A stretch of DNA of 64,000 nt from Acidobacteriota bacterium. GTDB taxonomy: Bacteria; Acidobacteriota; Terriglobia; Bryobacterales; Bryobacteraceae. The stretch lies in contig JANXXI010000062.1 in the NCBI GenBank assembly GCA_025350695.1, positions 1-64,000 on the forward strand. The letters run 5' to 3'. The number at the start of each line of letters is the position of its first letter. Positions within the stretch are counted from its first letter, which is position 1. The position numbers were made by a program, and so were the translations under genes. Under the pieces are notes generated by a model, which saw only the letters and a program-made list of their open reading frames with translations, was not told where the DNA came from and searched no databases. Positions 25,485 through 34,985 of the stretch are shown here, one piece after another.

Positions 25485-28400
25485 ATGCGCAATCACATTG
25501 GTTTTGTTGTTTTGCTTGTGACCCAAGCAGCCCTATGGTCTCAGCAACCGTCGGGCAGTGTGGTGGGGAGGGTCACCGACCCGACTGGTGCAGTGGTCGC
25601 GTCGACGGCCATCAAAGTCACCAATCTTGACACCAGTATTTCCCGTTCGGGGATTTCCAACGGCTCAGGGGATTTCACGATTCCTTACCTTGCTCCGGGC
25701 CGCTATGCGATGGAGGCGACTCTCAAGGGCTTCCATACCTACAAGCATTCTGAATTCACGCTTACTGTTGATAGCACTCTTCGCATCGATATCGCATTGG
25801 AGCTAGGTTCGACGGCGGAAAGCGTTACGGTTAGCGACACTCCACCGGCGCTTAATACCGAAAGTGGGGCGCGGGGCGAGGTGACTACAAATAAAGAGAT
25901 TGCCGAGATGCCGCTTGACGGGCGTAACTTTTCTGACCTTGCCTACCTGGCGGGAGGCGTTATTCCAAAGGGCGACGGAGGCGATGGCGCCTACGCGGTA
26001 AACGGAGCCCGCGCCGATAATTTCGGCTTCGTGATTGATGGCGTTGAGAACACGCAGAAGCGCAATACCGGCGCAATGATCAATCCTCCCATTGAAAGCG
26101 TTCAGGAATTCAAGGTAATCACATCGGGCTTCGCCGCTGAGTATGGTAAGTACGCTGGGGGAGTTTTGAGCGTGGTCACCAAAAGCGGAACAAATCGACT
26201 GCGGGGGACCTTCTACGAATTCCTGCGCAATGATTTCTTCGATGCTCGCGGATATTTCGACGTGAAAAAATCGAAACTACGGCGCAATCAATTTGGATCG
26301 ACAATCTCTGGTCCGGTGCTTATCCCGAAGCTCTATAACGGACACAACCGCACCTTCTTCATGTTTAGTTGGGATTCTCTGCGTTTGGCCAATGGGAAGA
26401 CGCAGCGTGGAATCACACCGACGCAGGCCATGCAACTGGGGGATTTTTCGAGGGCGACCGATGCCTTTGGGAAGCTAATCTCCATCACCGATCCATTGAA
26501 TAAAAACGTTCCTTTTGCCGGCAATCAAATCCCTATCAGCCGGCTTGATCCGGTTGCCCGAAAACTCGCTGCTTTCTTTCCGGCGCCTAATCTGATCGGC
26601 GGCGTGAATAATTTTATTTCGCAAGGAAACGGCACTACCGAAAACAATAGCTTCACCGCCAAGGGGGATCATGATTTCAGCCCGAAGGACCGGTTGACGG
26701 CGTCGGCTATGTGGCGTACCAATAGCAATTTCGATCCGGTTGCCGATGCGCGATCACCGCTGCCGCTCTTCGGTTCGGTGAATGATACTCTGGATGTTCT
26801 CTCTTACTTGAAGTACGTCCGAACTTTAACGCCGACCATGTTCTTTGAAGGCAAGGCGTCATTTTCCCGTAAGACCAACAATCAGCGTTGGCCTTACGGA
26901 AATGATAAAGATTGGGCGGCGGAGACGGGGTTCAACGGAGGCATTACCAATCCTGTGGCAAAGGGTTTGCCGCAACTAACCGCAAGCGGCTACATCATTC
27001 TTGGCCCGGCCTACGATTTGCCGAAGATCTGGTCTTACAACAACTTTCAATATGCCGGTTCGTTTACCTGGATCAAAGGCAAACACGCTATCAAGTACGG
27101 CGCGGAGTTCCTTCGTTACCAATACTTTTCCCGGAATTATGGAGACACGCGAGGCCGATTGACATTTCTTGGACGCAACACCGGCGAGCCGATGGCGGAT
27201 CTGTTGCTCGGGTGGCCCAGCAGCACTTCCCGCCAGTTGGATGGCGCCGGGCCATATCATCTGGTCTCCAGTTATTCCGGATTCTACCAGGACGACTATA
27301 AGGTAAGTTCCTCGCTGACGCTCAACATCGGCCTGCGATATGAGCTGATGAAGCCGCCCAAGGAAAAGTATGGAGCTTGGTCGATGTTTGTACCTGAGTT
27401 GGGCAAGCAAGTGATTTCCGGCACCGGCATTTTGAGTCAGGCGGAGTTTGATGCTCGCATTGCGACAAGTGGTTTGAAGGCGTTCACGGTTCGGGCGGCT
27501 GATGTTGGTTTACCAGCCACTATCATGAAGCCGGATTACAATAATCTGGCGCCACGATTCGGCTTCGCCTGGCGTCCTTTTGGAGGCAAACGCAGCGTTG
27601 TCAGCGGCGGGTACGGTATATTCTATGGCAGCAGTTCCCTCTACCGTTTGGATGAGTATAGTGACACATTCCCGTTTTCGATCAATGAATCGTATAGCGC
27701 TGTCACGGGGACTCCGACGGCGCTTACAGTTTCGAATCCCTTCCCTCTAGCTCGCCGGAGCGTTGGCGGAACCACTAGCACGACGGGCGGACCAGCGGAT
27801 CCGAAGTCGCAATATCTGCAATCTTTCAGTTTCACGATGGCACGGGAATTCGGGCAGGGAACCGTCCTCGAAGCGGGTTATGCCGGATCGAAGGGGACAC
27901 ACTTGCAGCGGCGGTATGATTTGAATCAGCCAGGCCGCGAGCAGGCGCTGCGATCGACGCGTCCTTACACTGGCTTTAGCACGATCAATATTACGTCGGA
28001 TAGCTCCAATTCGAATTACAATTCAGGCGCCCTTACGATTAGGCGCCGTTTTACGAAGCAACTGTTTCTACGCGGGGCCTACACCTACGCCAAGTCGATT
28101 GACGAAAGCTCCAACACAGGCGGCACGATTGCTTACAATTTTGCAACTGCTCAGGACTCACGAAATCTGAAAGCCGAGCGGGGCCGGAGCGATTTTGACA
28201 TTGGCCACACTTTTGCCGGCAGTTTCATTTGGTCGCCGGCTTTTTCGCGGAACATCATGGTGCGCAATTGGCAAGTTGCCGGGACAAGTACAGCATACAC
28301 AGGGCCGCCATTTACGCCGCGAGTAGCCAATTTTAACTATACAAATGGAGAGGCCAGCCGGCCGGATCGCATCGCCAAAGGAACGGTAGAGAGCGCGTCG

Positions 28401-28700
28401 ATTGACCAGTGGTTTGACCGCCGCGCATTTCCAGTTGTTCCGTTGGCGGCGTACCGCTTCGGCAGTTCGGGCCGAAATATTCTCGATGGGCCCGGCACTT
28501 TCAATTTGAACCTTTCGGCATCTCGCAGATTCAAGCTTGGGGAGTCGATAACGGTGCAATTGCGTGGGGAATCGTTCAATGCTCCGAATCATCCCAATTT
28601 CAATTTGCCGGAAAATCGGGTGGACATCATCAGTGGTGGGACGATTTCCCGCGCGAAGGCCAATCGTAATTTCCAGTTGGGAGCGCGGTTTGAGTTTTAG
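25485..28700 (+). CDS. Oar-like TonB-dependent receptor with carboxypeptidase-regulatory domain
   Basis: A 1071-residue outer-membrane protein. A signal peptide (FVVLLVTQAALWSQ) precedes a carboxypeptidase-regulatory-like Ig domain (SGSVVGRVTDPTGAVVASTA to LELGSTAESVTV), then a TonB plug (EMPLDGRNFSDLAYLAGGV, FVIDGVENTQK) and a long barrel ending RNFQLGARFEF. This is the expanded Oar family abundant in Acidobacteria, thought to handle polysaccharides or other large substrates. The ATG at 25485 has GGGGGTG upstream; a longer frame from 25383 is rejected. A hairpin terminator follows. Confidence 0.92.
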   Translation: MRNHIGFVVLLVTQAALWSQQPSGSVVGRVTDPTGAVVASTAIKVTNLDTSISRSGISNGSGDFTIPYLAPGRYAMEATLKGFHTYKHSEFTLTVDSTLRIDIALELGSTAESVTVSDTPPALNTESGARGEVTTNKEIAEMPLDGRNFSDLAYLAGGVIPKGDGGDGAYAVNGARADNFGFVIDGVENTQKRNTGAMINPPIESVQEFKVITSGFAAEYGKYAGGVLSVVTKSGTNRLRGTFYEFLRNDFFDARGYFDVKKSKLRRNQFGSTISGPVLIPKLYNGHNRTFFMFSWDSLRLANGKTQRGITPTQAMQLGDFSRATDAFGKLISITDPLNKNVPFAGNQIPISRLDPVARKLAAFFPAPNLIGGVNNFISQGNGTTENNSFTAKGDHDFSPKDRLTASAMWRTNSNFDPVADARSPLPLFGSVNDTLDVLSYLKYVRTLTPTMFFEGKASFSRKTNNQRWPYGNDKDWAAETGFNGGITNPVAKGLPQLTASGYIILGPAYDLPKIWSYNNFQYAGSFTWIKGKHAIKYGAEFLRYQYFSRNYGDTRGRLTFLGRNTGEPMADLLLGWPSSTSRQLDGAGPYHLVSSYSGFYQDDYKVSSSLTLNIGLRYELMKPPKEKYGAWSMFVPELGKQVISGTGILSQAEFDARIATSGLKAFTVRAADVGLPATIMKPDYNNLAPRFGFAWRPFGGKRSVVSGGYGIFYGSSSLYRLDEYSDTFPFSINESYSAVTGTPTALTVSNPFPLARRSVGGTTSTTGGPADPKSQYLQSFSFTMAREFGQGTVLEAGYAGSKGTHLQRRYDLNQPGREQALRSTRPYTGFSTINITSDSSNSNYNSGALTIRRRFTKQLFLRGAYTYAKSIDESSNTGGTIAYNFATAQDSRNLKAERGRSDFDIGHTFAGSFIWSPAFSRNIMVRNWQVAGTSTAYTGPPFTPRVANFNYTNGEASRPDRIAKGTVESASIDQWFDRRAFPVVPLAAYRFGSSGRNILDGPGTFNLNLSASRRFKLGESITVQLRGESFNAPNHPNFNLPENRVDIISGGTISRAKANRNFQLGARFEF

Positions 28701-28716
28701 CAGAGCTACAAAATGA

Positions 28717-28754
28717 AAAAGGTGGGCATGGCCAGAAGCCACGCCCACTTTTTC
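28717..28754. terminator. Bidirectional intrinsic terminator between TonB receptor and pilin
   Basis: AAAGGTGGGCATGGC pairs with GCCACGCCCACTTTT around a CAGAA loop, with one mismatch and one G-U pair. A run of T follows on each strand, so it can end both the receptor transcript (+) and the pilin transcript (-). Confidence 0.75.
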
Positions 28755-28787
28755 AAGCCAGTCCGTGCGTTCACACAACCAAAGGCC

Positions 28788-28973
28788 TTAGGAGCCTTGG
28801 TTGGCGGCGGCGGACATGGAAACGCTAACTTTCGAGAAGATGATGCTGATGTTGGATGAAACGGTAGGCATGATTGCGCCGGCGGCGACGGCGACAAAGC
28901 CTGCCATCAGTGCGTATTCGATCAAGTCCTGACCTTTCTTGTCTTTGATTAATTTCAAAATTCTTACGAGCAT
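28788..28973 (-). CDS. Flp-type (type IVb) pilin, copy 1
   Basis: A 61-residue prepilin of the Flp/Fap family. A short basic leader (MLVRILKLIKDKKGQ) is followed by DLIEYALMAGFVAVAAGAIM. The E-Y pair after the prepilin peptidase cleavage site and the hydrophobic helix are family hallmarks. AGGAGGG lies eight bases upstream of the ATG. The mature region differs from copy 2 at one residue (SSN versus STN). No Tad/Flp secretion genes are in the window, so assembly machinery must be elsewhere. Confidence 0.9.
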   Translation of the reverse strand: MLVRILKLIKDKKGQDLIEYALMAGFVAVAAGAIMPTVSSNISIIFSKVSVSMSAAANQGS

Positions 28974-29101
28974 GTTCCTATACCCTCCTCAGAGTATTGT
29001 TTTGTCGCTGTTTGATAGCGGTATAACCAAAAGTATCATTGGTTTGATCGATAAGAAATGAGTAAATCTCTTAGGTTGAACCCATAAAATGCTCCATTAC
29101 C

Positions 29102-30832
29102 TTAAAGCAAGCCTAACCAGTGATATGCTGTCCTAACTTTCGACAAGACGGCCATTTTGGCTCCGCCATAGTGAAAGTCCGGCTGCAACTGAACAAGGCC
29201 CGGATACGGCTTCATGCCCCCACCCTCGACTTCCAAGACTTCATACCCATCGAGCAGAGCCATCCGACGCAGTCGGTTCGCTGGAAGCTGTGCTGGGGAT
29301 CCCGACGGGACTACGACGTAGCTCACCCCATATTGCCCGGCAATTGAGTCGAACACCGGTTGTCCGCTGTAGAAGCTCTGGACTTGCTTTTGTTGATCGA
29401 TGTAGGTAATGCTCATGACGTCGTGACTGGCTAGGGCATGTTTGCCTTTGGCCGTGATCCAGGGGGCAATAGCCGTCGGACTCAGAATCAGTTTGCCGGC
29501 GGGAAGATTGTGGCCAACCCATTCCACTAACTGGACATCTTTTGTTTTTACAACCGAAGAAAGAAAGTACTTTGGTTCAGCGGCGCGGCCGTCGCTGGCG
29601 AGTTGAATCAGGAAAACGGCTACCGATGCCACGGGAACGGTGACAAGTCCCCAGGCCAGTCCTTTGGCCAGCACAGGACGCTGCTCCCACAATAGGCGAA
29701 GTTGTCGATCGGTCGACGCAACCCGCGCCAAAAGAAACGCCAGACAATAAGCGAAACCGTCGAACAGGTGAAACGTAAAGGGGGCACCGGGGATGAAAGG
29801 AACCAAAAGTGTGGCGAAGAACCAGATCTGCAAGACGCGGTCGGATGCCGAAGGCATCGAGAACCGCAAGGCCATTAGTCCGATCAAGACTAAGAACGGG
29901 AAACCATAAACGGCCGGAGCCCAAGCGAGTGTATTTACCGTACCGTGAATCCCCTCCGAGTTATCAAGAAGCCATTTCGAACGCAGCAGGAAGAAAAAAT
30001 GAGGAGCCATCCCCAAGGCGGAAGCCAGCGCCACTAATGCTGCCTGGCCCCATTTACGGTACAAAAGGAATGAAATAATCGCGCCGGGGGCGAGCACGAA
30101 GATTTCGTACGGATGTATCAGCGCCGAGCCTGAGCAAACGATCAGCAGTCCGGCCAGAATCCACGGCTTAGGATCCGTTAAGTACTTAGCCACCAAGGTG
30201 AAACCGGCCAACATGGCCGCTGTTCCAAAAGTTAGTGTCATCGAGTTGGATTGCCCGCCGCGAAATAGGCCATCGGCGGAATAATAGGAAAAATCCAAGG
30301 CTCCATCGGAGAACGCACCGGCAAGGGCCGGTGAAATCAGGGTTCCAACGGCCCACACGATCATTTTGAGCGGCGTTTCGCACAGCAGTATTACTATTGC
30401 TAGGCGCAACTGGCGCGGCGAGGCGCAAAACACGATGCCAGCCTCGATCAGGCTGAAAGAGGCTAGCCAATACATCACTAAATGTAGAGCGTAGTAGGAA
30501 AACAAGGACTGGAACGGCATCCGGGCTACCAACAGCATCAACGGCTGGAAAAGTGCAGGCTCCGTAATCCAGGGAGCATGAAAGTTGGGAGCAAATATTG
30601 ATGTTTTAGTTGCTAGAATCCAGGTTAGGTATTGGGGAACGTCCAGATTATTGAGGTAGCCCAGCGCAGAATAGCCAGCGGGCGGGTCTAATTGTGCGGC
30701 GATCACACCTAAATGATGAAGAATCATCAGAAGGGTCCCAAGGCAGATTGCCGCGGTTACTTTTTGATACGCGGCCCAAACTTGAAACGAATGATTACCT
30801 GTTCGAAGGGGCATAGATAGGTTTCTATCCAT
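29102..30832 (-). CDS. Large polytopic membrane protein, hypothetical
   Basis: An integral membrane protein of about 576 residues with roughly ten hydrophobic helices in the first ~420 residues, then a soluble C-terminal domain of about 160 residues (including LPAGKLILSPTAIAPWIT). The layout resembles polyprenol-sugar glycosyltransferases of the GT-C type, and a D-P-P-A-G-Y loop follows the first helix, but no diagnostic catalytic motif is certain. The start is placed at 30832 (30814 also possible) because the pilin terminator occupies 30855-30892. Its position between twin pilin genes suggests, without proof, a role in pilus surface or modification. Confidence 0.65.
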   Translation of the reverse strand: MDRNLSMPLRTGNHSFQVWAAYQKVTAAICLGTLLMILHHLGVIAAQLDPPAGYSALGYLNNLDVPQYLTWILATKTSIFAPNFHAPWITEPALFQPLMLLVARMPFQSLFSYYALHLVMYWLASFSLIEAGIVFCASPRQLRLAIVILLCETPLKMIVWAVGTLISPALAGAFSDGALDFSYYSADGLFRGGQSNSMTLTFGTAAMLAGFTLVAKYLTDPKPWILAGLLIVCSGSALIHPYEIFVLAPGAIISFLLYRKWGQAALVALASALGMAPHFFFLLRSKWLLDNSEGIHGTVNTLAWAPAVYGFPFLVLIGLMALRFSMPSASDRVLQIWFFATLLVPFIPGAPFTFHLFDGFAYCLAFLLARVASTDRQLRLLWEQRPVLAKGLAWGLVTVPVASVAVFLIQLASDGRAAEPKYFLSSVVKTKDVQLVEWVGHNLPAGKLILSPTAIAPWITAKGKHALASHDVMSITYIDQQKQVQSFYSGQPVFDSIAGQYGVSYVVVPSGSPAQLPANRLRRMALLDGYEVLEVEGGGMKPYPGLVQLQPDFHYGGAKMAVLSKVRTAYHWLGLL

Positions 30833-30854
30833 CGGCGGAATGTTCGAAAAACCG

Positions 30855-30892
30855 AAGGGGAGGACGGGAGCCACTGGCTCTCTCCTCCCCTT
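30855..30892 (-). terminator. Intrinsic terminator of pilin copy 2
   Basis: AAGGGGAGGA pairs perfectly with TCCTCCCCTT, and inside it GAGCC pairs with GGCTC. On the minus strand the hairpin is followed by CGGTTTTT. It separates pilin 2 from the membrane protein gene downstream and makes pilin 2 a single-gene unit. Confidence 0.75.
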
Positions 30893-30915
30893 GCCTGCAA
30901 AACCTTCTTTTGCGA

Positions 30916-31116
30916 TTACGAACCTTGGTTGGCTGCGGCGGACATCGAAACGCTAACTTTCGAGAAGATTATACTAATATTGGTTGAAACGGTCGGCATG
31001 ATAGCGCCTGCAGCGACGGCTACGAAGCCTGCCATCAACGCATATTCAATCAAGTCCTGACCTTTGGTATCCCGCAGAATGCGGAGCTTTAGAAGTGTGT
31101 TCTTTAGTGTTTTCAT
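30916..31116 (-). CDS. Flp-type (type IVb) pilin, copy 2
   Basis: A 66-residue prepilin with leader MKTLKNTLLKLRILRDTKGQ and the same mature segment as copy 1 (DLIEYALMAGFVAVAAGAIM onward). Of the last 49 residues, 48 are identical to copy 1, yet the DNA differs at many third codon positions. The start at 31116 is preferred over an earlier in-frame ATG, with GAGAGGA about 9 bases upstream. A strong terminator follows the stop. Confidence 0.9.
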   Translation of the reverse strand: MKTLKNTLLKLRILRDTKGQDLIEYALMAGFVAVAAGAIMPTVSTNISIIFSKVSVSMSAAANQGS

Positions 31117-31256
31117 TTTATGTATCCTCTCCCATGACAACGGATGTATTTCCCGCTGCTGTAAGAAATTTATCATCGAATGAGGAGGTCTTAAATTGGG
31201 AAAATCACTTAGTTGCGGCTTCAAATCTCTTAGAGGCGGCCGATTGGGTTTAGCCG

Positions 31257-32483
31257 TCACCGCAGGAGTTTATCTAACTGATCTGCAATCTGTGGCAACT
31301 GTTCAGGGTTGCGAAGGAGGTTGCGGATCCCAAGTTCTTTGAACTTGTCATAGAAAGCATCCACTGCGGCAAGCGCGGCAGCATAGGCGAGTGCCGCGTG
31401 TTCGGCGCTCATGCGCGACCACGCTTGACCCATCCTGTTCAACTTGGGCAATCCATTGGCGCGGGCAGCCTCCTGAACATGCTGTTTTGCCGTAGGCGCC
31501 AACTGCCGTCCTGATAGCCTCTGTGCCAAACCCTCATGCAGCCAAGCCGGCCAAGCGCCCAGGTTGGCCAAACATGCGTGGACTATTTCGTGCGAGAACG
31601 TTTGCCGAGTTTCTTCCCCTACTTTGCCTTGTTCAAGAAGCGACACACGGATCCGCCCGTCGAACTGGCCGGCGGACCATTCAGCCGCATCTGTCGCCTT
31701 TTGGTAATCCAACGGGTTCTGGGCAATTGCCGTGATGCGCTCTTTGTTGTTACAGCCCAGTTCGTCGGAAATCCTTGTATATTCGCGATCAATCAAGGTA
31801 AGCAAATTGTGGGCATCGGGCTCAGAGATGGTCCCCGGTGTGTACTTGAATTGCGCGCGTGATCCGATGAGCGTTTTCATCAGCCGGCTGGTTCCGTATT
31901 CCTTCAGAATCTTTTTGTAAAGTGATTCAAGGCCCTGGTTCTTCTCAAGGTCGATCGAGTCTTTGAGGAAATTAACCGCAGTAATCAATTCGTCCGCTCG
32001 GTAGGCGGCGACCCCAGCCATGGCCAGTAACTTTGCATCTTTTGGATTATTCTTGACTTCTCCCTCAAGTAGTTCAAGTGCTTGCCGTGGTTGGTTTTCT
32101 GAAAGTAGTTGAATGGCTTTGTTTATGTTTGCTGAAGCATTTTCCGGGGCGCGTACGGGTGGAGGACCCAACCTTGCTGCGCCCGCTCCAATGCTGGGAG
32201 CTGCGCGGCGTTCCTCGTCCATACGGTCAGCACCATTGATCGCATCGCCGGGCAGGAAGCCATACCAGGACTTTCCCTGATGCTTAATTTGGACAAAGTG
32301 GCAATCTTGAATGCTGGAACGGATCTCGACGGAAGCCCCGGCGGGAAGTTTATCGATCACCTCATCCCCAGGCTCACAACCCTTCTTAAGCTCTGTATCG
32401 TCGCGCTTGACGCTTTGAGCCCGCAGCGGTAGGGTGCACAGAACGGCGACGCCAATCACGACGGATTTTAACCCAGGGGACAT
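31257..32483 (-). CDS. Exported gluzincin-like (peptidase MA) metallopeptidase with SH3-like and TPR regions
   Basis: A 408-residue exported protein. After the signal peptide (VVIGVAVLCTLPLRA) there is a bacterial SH3-like region (about 38-85), a TPR-like helical segment (120-200) and a C-terminal zinc-peptidase domain. The zinc motif HEIVH (H298-E299-x-x-H302) is followed by HEGLA with E317 as the third ligand, the arrangement of the peptidase MA family. Its target is unknown. It lies upstream of pilin 2 on the same strand, so it may act in cell-wall or pilus processing. Confidence 0.8.
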   Translation of the reverse strand: MSPGLKSVVIGVAVLCTLPLRAQSVKRDDTELKKGCEPGDEVIDKLPAGASVEIRSSIQDCHFVQIKHQGKSWYGFLPGDAINGADRMDEERRAAPSIGAGAARLGPPPVRAPENASANINKAIQLLSENQPRQALELLEGEVKNNPKDAKLLAMAGVAAYRADELITAVNFLKDSIDLEKNQGLESLYKKILKEYGTSRLMKTLIGSRAQFKYTPGTISEPDAHNLLTLIDREYTRISDELGCNNKERITAIAQNPLDYQKATDAAEWSAGQFDGRIRVSLLEQGKVGEETRQTFSHEIVHACLANLGAWPAWLHEGLAQRLSGRQLAPTAKQHVQEAARANGLPKLNRMGQAWSRMSAEHAALAYAAALAAVDAFYDKFKELGIRNLLRNPEQLPQIADQLDKLLR

Positions 32484-32548
32484 ACTTCCATCGTAAGTTA
32501 CTCGCCGTACAATTGCGCTTCAACAAAAACCTTAATTTGCGGTTGTAA

Positions 32549-33694
32549 CTATTGCAGTTTGTACTTCTGCTTCATAACCGTTACGTTTGTCTTCGCCTGA
32601 GACTGGTATTTGCCTGGGATGGCCGCGCATTGCTGGCTAAATTTGTAACCTTCGATGATCTTCGGTTTGTCGGCTTTCGGTTCGCCCATTTTGAAATTCG
32701 CAAGCCCTAGATAAAACAAGGTTTCGGATTTCATCTCCGTGTTCGTTTGTACGTTAGGGAGGGCTTGGCGCAGGAGCTTGTCCACATCGGGCCATTTGTT
32801 GTCGGCGGCAGCCACCATCCCCATCATCCAATAGGCGATGCCGGTCTTTAGGCTCACGTTCTTCTGCCAATCGGCATCGGACACGGTGGCTGGCTTAGCC
32901 TTAGTTGGAAGCACTTCGGTGAGCTTTTGGGCGTACTGAACTGCTTTTGCTTTGTCCTTCATCCCCTCGAAATAATTGGAGGCAGCCAGCAGCAGCATAT
33001 CGTCGTTACTTTGATCGGTCGCCAAAATCCTTTCAGCAATGGCTAAGGTGGCTGCTTTGTCCCCAGTCTGCTGCAGTGCGTAGAATTGCATTGGCGCCAC
33101 ATCCTTCATGTACTGCGACTTAGGGTTCTGAATTTCGAGAGCATTGAACAGCTTAAGGCGGGTTGCCGCGTCGGTGGTTTGTAGTCCGGTCGCGTACAGC
33201 GAGTATTCGGTATAGATGTCCACCTGTTTTGAATATTCCACCATTCGTTTCCATTCCTCAACGTCGTCGGCGTTTGCGGGTTGTGGCGATGCCACGATTT
33301 TACGAGCCAACTGCGATGTGGTCCCGGCCCATTTCATAATTAGCCCTGTATCTTTCTTGCCTTCGGACGCTTTCAAGTTACCTTGGGCGGTCTCAACATC
33401 CATTGGGTCCGTAGCCAATAGCTTTTCGCCGATAGCCAGGGCCTTATCGAATTCGTTGGCCTTAAGATAGGCGGTCTGCAGCTGCTGCATGACCCAGCCA
33501 GCGGATTCGTTTTTGGGATGTTTCTCAACGAACGATTCCAACATCGCCGTTCGCCGTGGGGCTCCTTCGGCTTCCTGACTGATCATCAGTAGCAGTTGGC
33601 CTTCGGGCGTATCGGCGTTTACATTCAGCTTATGCCGTTGGGCGGATAAGGGGAGCGAATAAAGGGTCAGTAATAACAAAATCGACGCGCGCAT
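32549..33694 (-). CDS. TPR-like periplasmic protein
   Basis: A 381-residue exported protein (signal ILLLLTLYSLPLSA). The mature part consists of helical repeats with TPR character, for example AYLKANEFDKALAIGEKLLA, LLLAASNYFEGMKDKAKAVQ and ETLFYLGLANFKMGE. No catalytic motif is visible. The start at 33694 is chosen because it begins the signal peptide. It precedes the metallopeptidase gene by 65 bp on the same strand, and the two probably act in the same compartment. Confidence 0.8.
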   Translation of the reverse strand: MRASILLLLTLYSLPLSAQRHKLNVNADTPEGQLLLMISQEAEGAPRRTAMLESFVEKHPKNESAGWVMQQLQTAYLKANEFDKALAIGEKLLATDPMDVETAQGNLKASEGKKDTGLIMKWAGTTSQLARKIVASPQPANADDVEEWKRMVEYSKQVDIYTEYSLYATGLQTTDAATRLKLFNALEIQNPKSQYMKDVAPMQFYALQQTGDKAATLAIAERILATDQSNDDMLLLAASNYFEGMKDKAKAVQYAQKLTEVLPTKAKPATVSDADWQKNVSLKTGIAYWMMGMVAAADNKWPDVDKLLRQALPNVQTNTEMKSETLFYLGLANFKMGEPKADKPKIIEGYKFSQQCAAIPGKYQSQAKTNVTVMKQKYKLQ

Positions 33695-33743
33695 CAAATT
33701 CTCCTGTCGAATCACTTCAGAGGATTATACAACTTGTGCGCGC

Positions 33744-34490
33744 CTACTCGCGATTAATCAAGCTTGCGACGTAGCCTGCGCCGAAGCCGTTGTCGATGTT
33801 GACCACCGTGACGTTGGACGCGCAGCTGTTCAACATACCCAGTAGCGCCGCCAAGCCATGGAAGCTTGCGCCGTAACCAATGCTGGTAGGAACGGCAATA
33901 ACTGGAACCGCCACCAGACCGCCCACAACGCTTGGCAAGGCCCCTTCCATTCCGGCGCACACCACACAAACCTTGGCTTCCGTCAGTTTTTCGCGATTTT
34001 GCATTAGACGATGAATGCCAGCTACGCCAATGTCATGGATGGCGAAGACTTCGTTTCCCATGACCTCAGCGGTAACGCGCGCTTCCTCGGCTACTGGAAT
34101 ATCGCTGGTTCCGGCGCACACGACGGCCACTTTGCCGCGCCCCCGCATGGTGCGGTCGCGCCAAACCCGAATGGCTCCCGATGCTGGAAAATGTTCTGCT
34201 TCCTGAATCTCGGCCAACACAGCTGCGGCTGCGGCTGCGTTGGCGCGGGTGATCAGCAAATTGCTGGACCGGTTAAGGAGCGCCTTCCCGATTGCGACGA
34301 TTTGCTCCGGCGATTTGCCGAGGCCGAAAATCACTTCGGGCATGCCGTGGCGAAGAGCTCGATGATGATCGACCTTGGCGAATCCCAGGTCCTCGAATGG
34401 CATGTGACGCAGCCGCTCAACGGCTCCATCCACGTCCATGGCGCCTTCGCGCACCTGTTCAAGCAACGTTCGTAAATTTTGTTGATCCAT
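33744..34490 (-). CDS. larB: Nickel-pincer cofactor biosynthesis protein LarB
   Basis: A 248-residue protein of the AIR-carboxylase-like LarB family, which carboxylates nicotinic acid adenine dinucleotide and releases AMP in the first step of the nickel-pincer nucleotide pathway. The pattern matches LarB: an N-terminal helical region ([20 protein letters not shown]), [15 protein letters not shown], then [16 protein letters not shown] and [20 protein letters not shown]. No larC, larE or larA is nearby, so the gene is isolated here. A DUF192 gene lies 9 bp upstream of its terminus in the same direction. Confidence 0.9.
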   Translation of the reverse strand: MDQQNLRTLLEQVREGAMDVDGAVERLRHMPFEDLGFAKVDHHRALRHGMPEVIFGLGKSPEQIVAIGKALLNRSSNLLITRANAAAAAAVLAEIQEAEHFPASGAIRVWRDRTMRGRGKVAVVCAGTSDIPVAEEARVTAEVMGNEVFAIHDIGVAGIHRLMQNREKLTEAKVCVVCAGMEGALPSVVGGLVAVPVIAVPTSIGYGASFHGLAALLGMLNSCASNVTVVNIDNGFGAGYVASLINRE

Positions 34491-34499
34491 TAAGAATTT

Positions 34500-34964
34500 T
34501 TACCAACTCAGCTGTTGACCGACTCGAGCCCCATGCTTGGCCGCCAATCCGCCACCAATCTCCAATACATATTGCGAAATCTGGTTCCCTCCGTACTGTG
34601 GGCATTTACTGGCCGGTGTTTCGGCGCTACAAGGCGGGGTGTCCGGTGAAATCTCAACGATAGTATGAGACCTGTCCAGCCAAATTATGTCCAGGGGAAT
34701 CTTCACTTGATACGTGTAATAGATCACTTTTGCCGGGCTGGCGTGAATGAAAAGCATGCCTTTATCGGCTGGCAAGTGCTCACGAAACATCATGCCGCGC
34801 ATCATTTCCGTCCGTCGCGTCATCGTTTCGCACGAGATAATGGCCCCATCCGGCATTTTGACATCGCGCTTGTTCAAATCCGCCAAACTTACGGGCTTTT
34901 CGCTTGCGCATGAGCACAACAAAAAAAAGAGAGCCGAAACACTACACAGTAGTACTTTCTCCAT
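34500..34964 (-). CDS. DUF192 lipoprotein
   Basis: A 154-residue lipoprotein (signal SVSALFFLLCSC with lipobox). The mature part is a DUF192 domain: RRTEMMRGMMFREHLPADKG followed by MLF, then PLDIIWLDRSHTIVEISPDTPPC and YVLEIGGGLAAKHG. The R-x-x-G-M-M and V-L-E-x-x-G blocks define the family. Its function is unknown. Contains additional Cys in CSAETPASKC. It diverges from mqnP across 21 bp. Confidence 0.88.
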   Translation of the reverse strand: MEKVLLCSVSALFFLLCSCASEKPVSLADLNKRDVKMPDGAIISCETMTRRTEMMRGMMFREHLPADKGMLFIHASPAKVIYYTYQVKIPLDIIWLDRSHTIVEISPDTPPCSAETPASKCPQYGGNQISQYVLEIGGGLAAKHGARVGQQLSW

Positions 34965-34985
34965 CGACTACAATAGTAACGCACA

